From CAYGHE01 sp964349805 (lineage in GTDB: Bacteria; Patescibacteriota; Saccharimonadia; Saccharimonadales; Saccharimonadaceae), in NCBI GenBank assembly GCA_964349805.1, contig CAYGHE010000006.1:1-49678 (forward strand): a DNA stretch of 49,678 nt. The letters run 5' to 3'. The stretch's first letter is position 1, and each line of letters starts with the position of its first letter. This document shows, in pieces, positions 9,394 to 16,971 of the stretch. The notes beneath the pieces are model-generated. The model was not told where the DNA came from. It saw only the letters and a list, made by a program, of their open reading frames with translations, and made no database searches. The translations under genes were made by a program, and so were the position numbers.

Positions 9394-10959
9394 ATGTTCA
9401 GAAAAATAGTATCTAACCTTCCATTCAGCCCTGCTTTAGTGGGGCAACTTGGGTTTTATGCCAAGAGATTAAAGCGAGAAGAAGCTACTAGACGAATAGG
9501 TTTAATCTTTGTGGTCTTAGCCCTTATTATGCAGTCCTTGGCTGTATTTCAACCGCCCGAGTCGGCGAATGCCTCTAACACTAATGATATGGTGCCAGGT
9601 GGTTTGGGAAATTCCTTGAGTAACTTTATAAGACCTTACGACGCTAACAAGAACCACCTGCGAGATGTCATGAACTATGCTGGTATCACCCGATCTGAGA
9701 TTACATCAGCTAAATACACTTCATGGATAGTAAAAAACAAACTTTCCTGGGGTTTTTCGCACAGATTTAGTTACGCACAAGGTGAAAGACGACATGATAT
9801 TAAAGATTCCCAAGGTAGGCTTATAACTACCGTTTACTCTCGACCCAATAAACTGTTTAATGGCTATAATACCCGCATATGGGGTTGGGTTGGCCATTCA
9901 GAAAAAATGGGCTGGTTCGCAATTATGAACAACTGTGGCAATTTGATGACGGACACCGTTCCACCACCACCACCGCCACCACCAAGCCCGGTAGCAGCAT
10001 GTACTAGTGTACTGGTTAAAAAAATAGGCCGTCGTGATGTACAGTTGAGCGGTTCTGCTAGCAGAGGCAACGGCGCAACTATTAATAGTTATACCTTCTC
10101 TATTTCTGATTCATCCGGAAAAGTAGTTCATACAGAAAAGGTGAATAGCAATGCGACAAACGTTACGATTAACAAGAATATTACTATGGAGAATACTGGC
10201 ACGTACAACGTCAAGCTGGTGGTTTCTACTTCCTTAGGTGACAAGACGAGCCAAAGCTGCACAACCAAGTTTACTGTATCACCGCCAGACAAGTGCCCCG
10301 TCAACCCCGACCTGACGGTGGAGGACAAAGAGTGCCAACCATGTCCGGGTGATGATACGCTTTGGATTAAAGATCCAGACTGTTCGGCAAAAATTGTCCA
10401 ATCAAAAACCGCCACTAACATATCCCGAGGTTTTATTGATGCTTCAAGCGTAATGGCAAAAGCTAACGATCAGATTAGCTACACTTTATCTATCGAAAAC
10501 ACTGGACTGATAAAAGAAACTGTCAAGATAGAAGAGCATCTAGAAGATGTTCTGGAATATTCATCTCTAGTCGATACTGGTGGTGGCACTCTAGATGAGA
10601 GTACTAAGATACTGTCATGGCCTGACGCTTTGCTTGAGCCAGGTCTAAAGCAAACTAGAACTTTTGTAATAAGGTTGGTTGACCCCATTCCTGCTACGCC
10701 TCAGGGAATTAGCGACGAAAGCTCCTACGATTGTGTGATGACCAATACTTTCGGAAACTCTATAGATGTGCCTGTTGACTGCCCTATTCCAAAAATATTA
10801 GAGCAAGCGGTTACGGAACTGCCACAAACAGGCCCGGCAACTAACATAGCCTTCTCCAGTGTAGTTCTGGCTCTAACAACCTACTTCTATGCCCGATCCA
10901 GACAGACCAAGAAAGAAGTTCGACTAATACGACACCAACTTAACACAGGAGCTTTATAG
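9394..10959 (+). CDS. LPXTG-anchored surface protein
   Basis: A 521-aa exported protein of unknown specific role. A hydrophobic signal helix is at about residues 35-55 behind a basic N-terminal stretch, with likely cleavage near ANA (about 58-60). Then come a globular region, a run of seven or more prolines near 190, a PKD/Ig-like segment (about 200-300), a Cys-rich linker and a DUF11-type repeat (about 335-440). The C-terminus is a textbook sortase signal: LPQTG at 476-480, a hydrophobic helix, then RSRQTKK. No sortase is in the window. The next gene starts directly after its stop, so they form one unit. Adhesion or cell-wall anchoring is inferred. Confidence 0.8.
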   Translation: MFRKIVSNLPFSPALVGQLGFYAKRLKREEATRRIGLIFVVLALIMQSLAVFQPPESANASNTNDMVPGGLGNSLSNFIRPYDANKNHLRDVMNYAGITRSEITSAKYTSWIVKNKLSWGFSHRFSYAQGERRHDIKDSQGRLITTVYSRPNKLFNGYNTRIWGWVGHSEKMGWFAIMNNCGNLMTDTVPPPPPPPPSPVAACTSVLVKKIGRRDVQLSGSASRGNGATINSYTFSISDSSGKVVHTEKVNSNATNVTINKNITMENTGTYNVKLVVSTSLGDKTSQSCTTKFTVSPPDKCPVNPDLTVEDKECQPCPGDDTLWIKDPDCSAKIVQSKTATNISRGFIDASSVMAKANDQISYTLSIENTGLIKETVKIEEHLEDVLEYSSLVDTGGGTLDESTKILSWPDALLEPGLKQTRTFVIRLVDPIPATPQGISDESSYDCVMTNTFGNSIDVPVDCPIPKILEQAVTELPQTGPATNIAFSSVVLALTTYFYARSRQTKKEVRLIRHQLNTGAL

Positions 10960-11550
10960 ATGAGCCAGAACACTGAAAAAATAGGTGGCAACCCCTCGAC
11001 CAATATTGAGAGTGAGACTCCTAAAGCAGAAGTGGTCGAACATTTTGGCAAGCAAGAAAAGGTAGCACACCCAGACGACACCGCTGAATTATCCCCCAGG
11101 GATTTAGAGGCTCGAGCCGAGAAAGCCCGTCAAGAAGCCCTTGAAACAGCTACTAGTGCAGAAAAAGGTGAAAAAGGTGTAGAGGCTAAGAAAGATAAAC
11201 AACCCCGACAGCGCGTAGCTAACAAGAAACAGCGCGACATAAGCTACAAGCGTACTATGAAGCACGTTCAGGAAGAATTACCCCTGGGTAGTAAGGTTTT
11301 TAGTAAGGTTATCCATATCAAAGCTGTAGAAAAAGCTAGCGACATACTAGGTAGCACGATCGCAAGGCCTAATGCCATATTGTCCGGAGCGGTGATGGCC
11401 TTTATTTTTACTTTGGCCATGTACGCTATAGCCAAAAACTTCGGCTATGTTCTATCGGGTTTCGAGACAATTGCAGCCTTTATCGCCGGCTGGATAGTAG
11501 GCGTTGTATACGATTACTTGCGAATTCTGATAACTGGCAAAAAAGCTTAA
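10960..11550 (+). CDS. Membrane protein with a charged N-terminal half
   Basis: A 196-aa protein with no recognised family. Residues 1-110 are hydrophilic and rich in Glu, Lys and Ala, and likely disordered. Residues about 130-190 hold two hydrophobic helices (AILSGAVMAFIFTLAMYAIA and ETIAAFIAGWIVGVVYDYL). Its ATG follows directly on the stop of the LPQTG gene, so the two should be cotranscribed and perhaps coupled. The role is unknown; a membrane partner of the surface protein is a guess from position only. Confidence 0.75.
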   Translation: MSQNTEKIGGNPSTNIESETPKAEVVEHFGKQEKVAHPDDTAELSPRDLEARAEKARQEALETATSAEKGEKGVEAKKDKQPRQRVANKKQRDISYKRTMKHVQEELPLGSKVFSKVIHIKAVEKASDILGSTIARPNAILSGAVMAFIFTLAMYAIAKNFGYVLSGFETIAAFIAGWIVGVVYDYLRILITGKKA

Positions 11551-11578
11551 ACTATAACCAATTTGCTGGTTTTATAGT
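11551..11578 (+). terminator. Terminator between convergent genes
   Basis: The inverted repeat ACTATAACCA / TGGTTTTATAGT has a 6-nt loop. It lies between the end of the 196-aa gene (+) and the end of the VirD4/VirB4-like gene (-) and may act in both directions. There is no long T run, so it is weak. Confidence 0.4.
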
Positions 11579-11592
11579 CGTTGTCGTTTGTC

Positions 11593-14361
11593 TTAACGTA
11601 ACTTAACGGATATCTCCTCGTCGTCAGGAATCTGTTTTCTTATGTGAAGTTTGTCTGGCGAGGGTACAGTGTTCTTTTTTGCGAAAGAATCAGATTTTGG
11701 CCGATTGTGGGAATTGCTGTGCTCAGCTGGGGGTGATACAGGGTTAGCGTCGCTACTCTTGGATGTAATCTGTTGGCGCTTAGATAGCCACTCATCTAGA
11801 AACGATGTCTTGGCTGCGGGTGCTTGCTTGTTGTTGCCCGTAGCGGATGGTGGCATCATGGAATTAAACCTGTCGTGCTGAGCTCGCTTCATAGCCTCGA
11901 GTTTTTCTTTACGCGCCGCATCACCAGCTCCTAGTCGCGCAAATATTTCTCTCTCTACCTGCGCCCTGGGACGGCCGTACTTTATAGACGTTAGTTTCTT
12001 GAGGGCGTCTTTGAGTTGAGGGTTGTGTTGTCCCATAGGCGGTATTAAAGACATGCTAAATGCCGAGGAAGGTACGCCGTTGATCATCACGGAGGCTATG
12101 GCTTGGTGGTTTGGTATCTTGGTCAAATCTTCAGCGTCAAAAGTGGGCATGAACTTCTTTTGCAGTATCTCTGCATCCGTAAGACCTATTCGACCACTAA
12201 TGACCGTACCTATATTACCAATGACTGATTCGCGAACGATTTCCGTTAGCTGGGTCATAAACTGATTAGCTAGTACCAAACTCAAACGATATTTTCTAGC
12301 TTCCGACAGTATGGACGCGAAGCTATCGGTGGCAAAACTTTGAAACTCGTCTACGTACAGCGTAAAATCCTCGCGTTCATCTTCAGGTGTGTCGGATCGG
12401 CTCATGGCCGCAACCTGAAACTTCATAACAAATATCATACCTAAGAGCTGTGAGTTTAGCTCTCCAGTTTGACCTTTAGAGAGGTTAACAAGAAAAATCT
12501 TTTTATTGTCCATAATTTCGCGCATATTAAAGCCGCTTTTAGTTTGACCGATAATATTGCGCATCATCTCGTTAGATAAAAAGGCTCCGAACTTACTAGA
12601 GAACCAGCCCAATATTTCTGACTTGCGAGCATCGCTGGTTTGAGCCATTTCTTTGTTCCAAAAATCAAGAACTGTACGGTCGGTAACGTGTTTTAATTTT
12701 TCATCAGCAAAAGCTTGATCGGTGAAAAGTTGAGGTACATCTATAAATGTGCCTCCTTCTGGGTCACTCATCAGTGTTAGGGCCGCATTTCGGAACCATT
12801 GCTCAAACAAAGGGCCTACGATACCCGTGTGCCCCGGGTCGTACAGTTTGTAGACCATAGAGATAGTTTCCTGAATCAGAAAGTCTCGTTGATCTGGGGT
12901 GCTAAATTCAAACAAATTAAGCCCAACTGGGTTCTCCATATCACCCGGGCTGAAATATATGACATCATCCACTCTATCCTTGGGGATTAGCCCTAACAGC
13001 TTCTCTACGGAGTCGCCATGAGGGTCAACAAAAGCCAACCCCTTGCCGTCCATCATGTCTTGGAACGCCAAATTCTCTAACAACACGGACTTACCCATGC
13101 CGGTCTGACCAACAATATAAACGTGACGCCGACGATCATCTATGCTCAGTCTGATCTGTTTTTTGATACCGCGAAACTCGTTATAACCAAGCAATAAACC
13201 CTCTTCCATTACTTGCGTCGGACCGTCTACTTGCTTAGCCGCCTGTCTTTGAACCTGAGATGTAGGTATGGCATTCTGATTGGGTAAGTGGAAAATAGTA
13301 GCCAGCTCTGTACTATTTAAGATGTTTTGCGTAACTGATTGCGGGAAAAACCGAAATATATACGCAGTAGTCAGTTCTTCTACACTCTTAGCCATACTAA
13401 ACTTGAAGCCGTTATTAGAGGGCGAATCGAAAAGCGAGAAAGCTGCTATGATGTTTTTCAATATAACCTGAGATTTAGCTGAATTATCAGACGAAACTAC
13501 TGTGCGAATCAAAACCTCATAGCCTGGGTGGCGAGTCTTTTCTTCTATGGCGTCAACCACGCCTTGCTCGATAGAGGTAAGCTGCTTATCCTCAGGTTTA
13601 GTTTCACTTACTTCGGGTGGTTTCCAGAGTGCTGCCATCAGGTCTTTCATGGAAAACATATCCGCCAAACCAGTTTTTGGCGCACCCTTGTCTTTCTTTA
13701 TCTTACTGACGACATCCACCGATCGCTTGGTCCACCCCGCAGGGGCTGGCCGTAGCATTAGTTGGATAGCTACACCGTCATTCCGGCCAGCAGCCGATAA
13801 AGCGTTAAGGAGTGCTCTAGATGCGTCACGCTTAGACTCTTGATACGTCGCTATCGGATAGGCAAAGCTCTTCCTAAGAGTAAATTCGCCACCTGTTGTA
13901 CCGCTCATCTTACCTGCTTGACTAAAAATATTATGCTCTTCTACCTCTTCGAGCCTAGCTGTTGGATATGCCGCAGCGACAGCTTGCTTAACAATATCAA
14001 CTAAAACCACCGGGACTACTGCGTAATAATGTATCAGACCATTGTGCGAGAGTATTTCAAAGGATAGATGTCTCTGCCCATAAATACGGCTCTTAAAACC
14101 CTTGAGAGCCGTGCTAGATATAATGTTGTACATTACTTGTGCCTGCGAAATAACTTCTTCCACCACATCTCGCTCATCACGACCGTTACCCTCTAGATCA
14201 TCGCTCTGAGGAGGAATATGAATATACATAGGCACCATCTTTAAGCCTCGTTCGTAATTTTTAGCCTCTCGCACGGTCTTGCGATATTGAGAGAACACAA
14301 AAACGGCAGCTGCAGACACTAGTATAAGTACGACTACTATCGTTAACAGTGAACTAAACAT
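11593..14361 (-). CDS. VirD4/VirB4-like type IV secretion ATPase, membrane-anchored
   Basis: A 922-aa protein with one N-terminal membrane helix (about 5-25), a long N-terminal domain, and a HerA/TraD-type ATPase. Walker A is GQTGMGKS (418-425), VDPHGD is at 445-450, and Walker B is FTLYVDEFQ (666-674), followed by a sensor segment LVLANQFMTQL. The C-terminal ~130 residues are polar and probably disordered. The family moves DNA or protein through membranes in conjugation. No relaxase, mating-pair or other VirB genes are nearby, so the substrate is open. It follows a 145-aa acidic protein after 26 nt. Related ATPases are common in Patescibacteria genomes. Confidence 0.85.
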   Translation of the reverse strand: MFSSLLTIVVVLILVSAAAVFVFSQYRKTVREAKNYERGLKMVPMYIHIPPQSDDLEGNGRDERDVVEEVISQAQVMYNIISSTALKGFKSRIYGQRHLSFEILSHNGLIHYYAVVPVVLVDIVKQAVAAAYPTARLEEVEEHNIFSQAGKMSGTTGGEFTLRKSFAYPIATYQESKRDASRALLNALSAAGRNDGVAIQLMLRPAPAGWTKRSVDVVSKIKKDKGAPKTGLADMFSMKDLMAALWKPPEVSETKPEDKQLTSIEQGVVDAIEEKTRHPGYEVLIRTVVSSDNSAKSQVILKNIIAAFSLFDSPSNNGFKFSMAKSVEELTTAYIFRFFPQSVTQNILNSTELATIFHLPNQNAIPTSQVQRQAAKQVDGPTQVMEEGLLLGYNEFRGIKKQIRLSIDDRRRHVYIVGQTGMGKSVLLENLAFQDMMDGKGLAFVDPHGDSVEKLLGLIPKDRVDDVIYFSPGDMENPVGLNLFEFSTPDQRDFLIQETISMVYKLYDPGHTGIVGPLFEQWFRNAALTLMSDPEGGTFIDVPQLFTDQAFADEKLKHVTDRTVLDFWNKEMAQTSDARKSEILGWFSSKFGAFLSNEMMRNIIGQTKSGFNMREIMDNKKIFLVNLSKGQTGELNSQLLGMIFVMKFQVAAMSRSDTPEDEREDFTLYVDEFQSFATDSFASILSEARKYRLSLVLANQFMTQLTEIVRESVIGNIGTVISGRIGLTDAEILQKKFMPTFDAEDLTKIPNHQAIASVMINGVPSSAFSMSLIPPMGQHNPQLKDALKKLTSIKYGRPRAQVEREIFARLGAGDAARKEKLEAMKRAQHDRFNSMMPPSATGNNKQAPAAKTSFLDEWLSKRQQITSKSSDANPVSPPAEHSNSHNRPKSDSFAKKNTVPSPDKLHIRKQIPDDEEISVKLR

Positions 14362-14387
14362 ACCACAACTTTCCTAGGGCGCGCCCA

Positions 14388-14825
14388 CTAAACAGACTTG
14401 AGTTCTTTTCCATAGCGTTTCTTGAGGTATTCAACCTGAAGCTTACTAGCGGCTTCTTCGCGTTTGTAAGGATCATCTTTTGTAGCCGCCACTATTTCTT
14501 TGGCCTTATCCACCCACTCTTTCTCGATCAGATCATCATCATTCGCAACCAGTGGAGTATCGCTATCATCGTCTGTTGTATCGTCAACTACAAAATCATC
14601 GTTCTTAACAGTAGTCGTGGTAAGCGTTGTATCTGCGACATCGTTAGCCGCAGCCTTCGCTTCTGCTTGTTGTTCCACACGCTCCAAGCCAATTTCTACC
14701 CCTCCAACATCGAGTCGATTCTGCTTTTTCTCCTTGCTGTCACTTTGACCACGCTCAATAGTAGGTTCACGTAATTGCGAATCTTGGTCGGGTTGCAGTT
14801 CGGGGGTTGGTGTCTCTGGTTGCAT
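14388..14825 (-). CDS. Small acidic protein
   Basis: A 145-aa soluble protein with no signal or membrane helix. Residues 1-100 are acidic and low in complexity (Thr/Asp-rich, near 70-95). The C-terminal ~45 residues are more ordered, with a WVDKAKEIV...DDPYKREEAASKL...YLKKRYGKEL helical pattern. I do not recognise a named family. It sits between a membrane protein and the ATPase in one operon. A TATAAT hexamer ends 8 nt before its ATG with no Shine-Dalgarno, so it may start a leaderless mRNA. A role as cofactor of the ATPase is inference. Confidence 0.75.
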   Translation of the reverse strand: MQPETPTPELQPDQDSQLREPTIERGQSDSKEKKQNRLDVGGVEIGLERVEQQAEAKAAANDVADTTLTTTTVKNDDFVVDDTTDDDSDTPLVANDDDLIEKEWVDKAKEIVAATKDDPYKREEAASKLQVEYLKKRYGKELKSV

Positions 14826-14833
14826 ACTAGCAA

Positions 14834-14839
14834 ATTATA
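14834..14839 (-). promoter_or_regulatory. -10 element for the acidic-protein/ATPase genes
   Basis: TATAAT on the minus strand, 8 nt before the ATG at 14825. The -35 is poor. The spacing predicts an mRNA with a 5' UTR of 0-2 nt. Confidence 0.5.
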
Positions 14840-14879
14840 TCACGTATAAGGTCATTAAAAATAGGGCTTATGCTATCTA

Positions 14880-15266
14880 TTAACGTGTAATACGCTCTAC
14901 GTACACGCAACCCAGTATGACAAAAAGTGCTACCAGTATGAACTCCTGGACGCCCACCGCGCCTATAGATTGCAGCCCTATGAGCATAACTGGAGCGGCG
15001 CCCACGATAGTAGCGTAATAATAAGATCTGCGGAAATTTACACCCTGAGCTCGTTTATTGAGAGCAAAGAAAGACAGTAGATGAGCCAGTACATGACTCG
15101 TGCCATACAAGAAATATGTAATTAGGCCCACCGAGACTAAATAAGTTAGTCCGAAAACGGCCAAGATACTAAGAGGGCCCCCTGTAGCTGGCGTAGTAGC
15201 GTTAAGTAGGATTACCAGCAAACAGAGACCTATAACTGTCGCGACTAATATAAATTTTTTAAACAT
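14880..15266 (-). CDS. Four-helix membrane protein of unknown function
   Basis: A 128-aa protein with about four hydrophobic segments: residues 4-24, 30-55, 80-100 and 105-125. The start is taken at the ATG at 15266; a TTG one codon earlier is the alternative. No named family is recognised. It is on the same strand as the acidic protein and ATPase and 54 nt upstream of the former, so it may belong to the same unit, although that gap also holds a -10 element. Confidence 0.65.
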   Translation of the reverse strand: MFKKFILVATVIGLCLLVILLNATTPATGGPLSILAVFGLTYLVSVGLITYFLYGTSHVLAHLLSFFALNKRAQGVNFRRSYYYATIVGAAPVMLIGLQSIGAVGVQEFILVALFVILGCVYVERITR

Positions 15267-15331
15267 CAAAGTTGATTAGCCCGAGCGACAAGCCTTATGT
15301 ATCTGGGTTGCAGCATACGCCGCTTAAATTA

Positions 15332-15498
15332 ATTGTGGGCGTGTGAACCCTGAGATAACTTGCCGCTACGGGCTGTTGTTGACCGCTCCGAGAAATCTCG
15401 GGGCATATGTGTCCTTGCACACCGTTCCGCGTAAATCGGTACTAGGTATGCGCGCTCACGCGGTTTGGCGGAGCTTCGGTAACGCCACCCTCCACAAT
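15332..15498. ncRNA. Candidate structured RNA, strand uncertain
   Basis: A 167-nt G+C-richer block in an A/T-rich gap, closed by ATTGTGG (15332-15338) and CCACAAT (15492-15498). Inside are CCGAG-AAAT-CTCGG, GTGT-CCTTG-CACAC, CCGCGT...ACGCGG, and GGCG-GAGC-TTCG-GTAA-CGCC with a UUCG loop on the plus strand. No start codon with ribosome binding site is seen. It does not match the SRP RNA motif, RNase P RNA or tmRNA, both of which are elsewhere in the window. A weak plus promoter (TTGATT, 17 bp, TTATGT near 15281-15310) is possible. There is no intrinsic terminator on either side. Confidence 0.35.
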
Positions 15499-15957
15499 AC
15501 AAAAGGTACATATCCCCTAGGTGGGAATATTTTATATATTACGGCGTGTCGCCACCGAATTGCCGTCAAAACAGCAACTATCGAGCGGAACAAAGATTTT
15601 TAAGTAGTTACGAGGCTTTTATCTTGTTTTTGTTTTTATTCAAGCCTACCTACAGACTAACACGTTAAAGCTTGATGGTCAACATCAACGTCTTGGTTTT
15701 AAAGTTGTTATTATGACAACTATATAATTTAGTGTAGCTTTACAAGGTGTTATTGTTGGTTAATGTATACTCAAACAACGTTGTTATTATATCTACCTAC
15801 CATCCTGCAACCCTAAAATCCCCAATCAAAACCCGTAAAAATCCTTTGGATTACATGCCAATACAAGGCTTTAAGTGAATTAGATAGCGCTGAAAGTTAT
15901 TTTACTAACTGAAACTAGCTTAGCTGCTAATTACTGACTTAGCTTAATACTGGCTGT

Positions 15958-16052
15958 AAAAAAGGTCTATGCGCGATCCGTAAGTCACTGCCTGTATAAT
16001 TTTGGCTGGTGGGTGTTTGGCTTAAAGCCTAAAAACTCTTAGCACATAGACC
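15958..16052 (-). ncRNA. Candidate small RNA with closing stem and T tail
   Basis: Minus strand: GGTCTATGTGC (16042-16052) pairs over 11 bp with GCGCATAGACC (15964-15974), and the stem is followed at once by six T (15958-15963). The interior contains a GGCTTTAAGCC hairpin and an AAACACCCACC stretch that resembles one in the 6S-like candidate at 21147-21300. No convincing promoter is seen. It may be a 95-nt RNA or a large-loop terminator-like element. Confidence 0.35.
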
Positions 16053-16345
16053 GCTTGTGCGTAATCAGCGCAAATCGAGATACTATCGGCGCTCATAATT
16101 ATGCCGTAGAAGAATGTAAACACCTTAGCTATAACTTAAAAGAAGAAGTTTATTTTTCCCAACCCTACGTGAGACTTTTAGGCTTACAAAATAGCGCTTA
16201 AATGCACTATTAATTTCTTCTTTGCGGCGGACAGCACGAATTAACGACTACAAAAATTGCACTTTTACATACCAACAGCCCCTATTCCCGCTCTTAGGCT
16301 TTTCCACAAGGCAATATTTTCTATGAAAAATTGTCAAGATTGTTA

Positions 16346-16374
16346 TTGACACAAGCGCTTTGAAGGCATATTAT
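16346..16374 (+). promoter_or_regulatory. Consensus promoter for a short RNA
   Basis: TTGACA (-35, 16346-16351), 17-bp spacer, TATTAT (-10, 16369-16374). This is one of the best promoter matches in the window. Predicted start is near 16381. Confidence 0.75.
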
Positions 16375-16380
16375 AGGGGT

Positions 16381-16478
16381 AGCTTCTGAATAAAAAACTT
16401 ATACAGGAGCCAAAAACAAACAGTCTTTCAAAAAACTCCACATAAAACAACCGCTACTCGCAGGCGGTTGTTTTATAT
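16381..16478 (+). ncRNA. Candidate small RNA of about 98 nt
   Basis: A consensus promoter (16346-16374) and an intrinsic terminator (16444-16474) enclose about 98 nt. The segment has no ATG. The only feature like a ribosome binding site, ACAGGAGCC, is followed by no start codon. It is A-rich and single-stranded in appearance up to the terminator, with a possible GGAG/CTCC pairing. It points towards the tmRNA 3' end and shares the terminator with it. No known family is recognised. Confidence 0.55.
16444..16474 (+). terminator. Bidirectional terminator (small RNA / tmRNA)
   Basis: AAAACAACCGC (16444-16454) and GCGGTTGTTTT (16464-16474) form a perfect 11-bp stem with A-rich and T-rich outer ends, so it can act for the plus-strand small RNA and for tmRNA, whose 3' end is at 16496 on the minus strand. 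Confidence 0.8.
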
Positions 16479-16495
16479 TGCACTTGAATAAATTC

Positions 16496-16906
16496 TGGTG
16501 GAGCTGCGGGGAATTGCACCCCGGTCCGAAAGGTAACATGATTATCAATCTACAGGTATAGTCTGATTCTGAATTTAACGATGCCCGATGGCTAGAGAAT
16601 CAAACAAGAATCCATCAAGGTATCGCGCAATGAATGTCCCCTGTCCGGCGTTGCTGCACACTGGCAAGGTAAGCTGCATAATATAGCACCGAATAACCTA
16701 TGCTGCCTCAGTTAAACGATGGCTCGATTAAACTCGAGCTAGCGCAAGAGCTGGAACCTGAAAAGCACTAGCGATGCTAGATGCAATTCCGGCCACATAC
16801 TGTTTTGCTTTTGCAATTGATGTTGCAATTATTGTGTACGTAACGCGTACGATCGGCCTGCTGATAATCTGTTAAAGTCCTTCCGTCGAAAGCTATAGTC
16901 AGCCCC
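16496..16906 (-). ncRNA. ssrA: tmRNA
   Basis: Transfer-messenger RNA, which rescues stalled ribosomes and tags the nascent chain. The tRNA-like ends are clear: 5' GGGGCTG pairs with CAGCTCC, GACTATAGCTTTCGACGG follows, and the 3' end has GGTGCAATTCCCC and an encoded CCA (16496-16498). The likely tag frame starts at GCA (16826), after AATAATT, and ends with TAA at 16728-16730 in the loop of a GCTCGA/TCGAGC helix. That gives 32 residues beginning ATSIAKAK and ending PALALARV. Both the length and the lack of an Ala-Ala end are unusual. Confidence 0.95.
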
Positions 16907-16921
16907 AAACGTTGCACTCTT

Positions 16922-16949
16922 ATTATAGCATCTATTTACATAACCTCAA
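16922..16949 (-). promoter_or_regulatory. tmRNA promoter
   Basis: Minus strand: TTGAGG (-35, 16944-16949), 16-bp spacer, TATAAT (-10, 16922-16927). Predicted start lies about 8 nt upstream of the mature 5' end at 16906, a leader that RNase P would remove. Confidence 0.7.
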
Positions 16950-16964
16950 TACTTATGCTTAAAT
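16935..16964 (+). promoter_or_regulatory. comM promoter (leaderless)
   Basis: TTTACA (-35, 16935-16940), 18-bp spacer ending in TGC, TTAAAT (-10, 16959-16964). The hexamer ends 7 nt before the ATG and there is no Shine-Dalgarno, so the mRNA should begin at or next to the start codon. It overlaps the divergent tmRNA promoter. Confidence 0.5.
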
Positions 16965-16971
16965 TAAGCTT

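Noticed and set aside
9961..9984. CCACCACCGCC-type repeat as a possible CRISPR or microsatellite
   Set aside because: It encodes a proline run in the LPQTG protein. No regularly spaced repeats or cas genes were seen anywhere in the window.
10128..11081. Antisense open frames within the LPQTG gene and its neighbour
   Set aside because: They are shadows of the coding strand, lack start signals and have no recognisable protein features.
15329..15603. Overlapping open frames on both strands in the 15.3-15.6 kb region
   Set aside because: No ribosome binding site, no protein-like composition, and the segment is better explained as a structured RNA.
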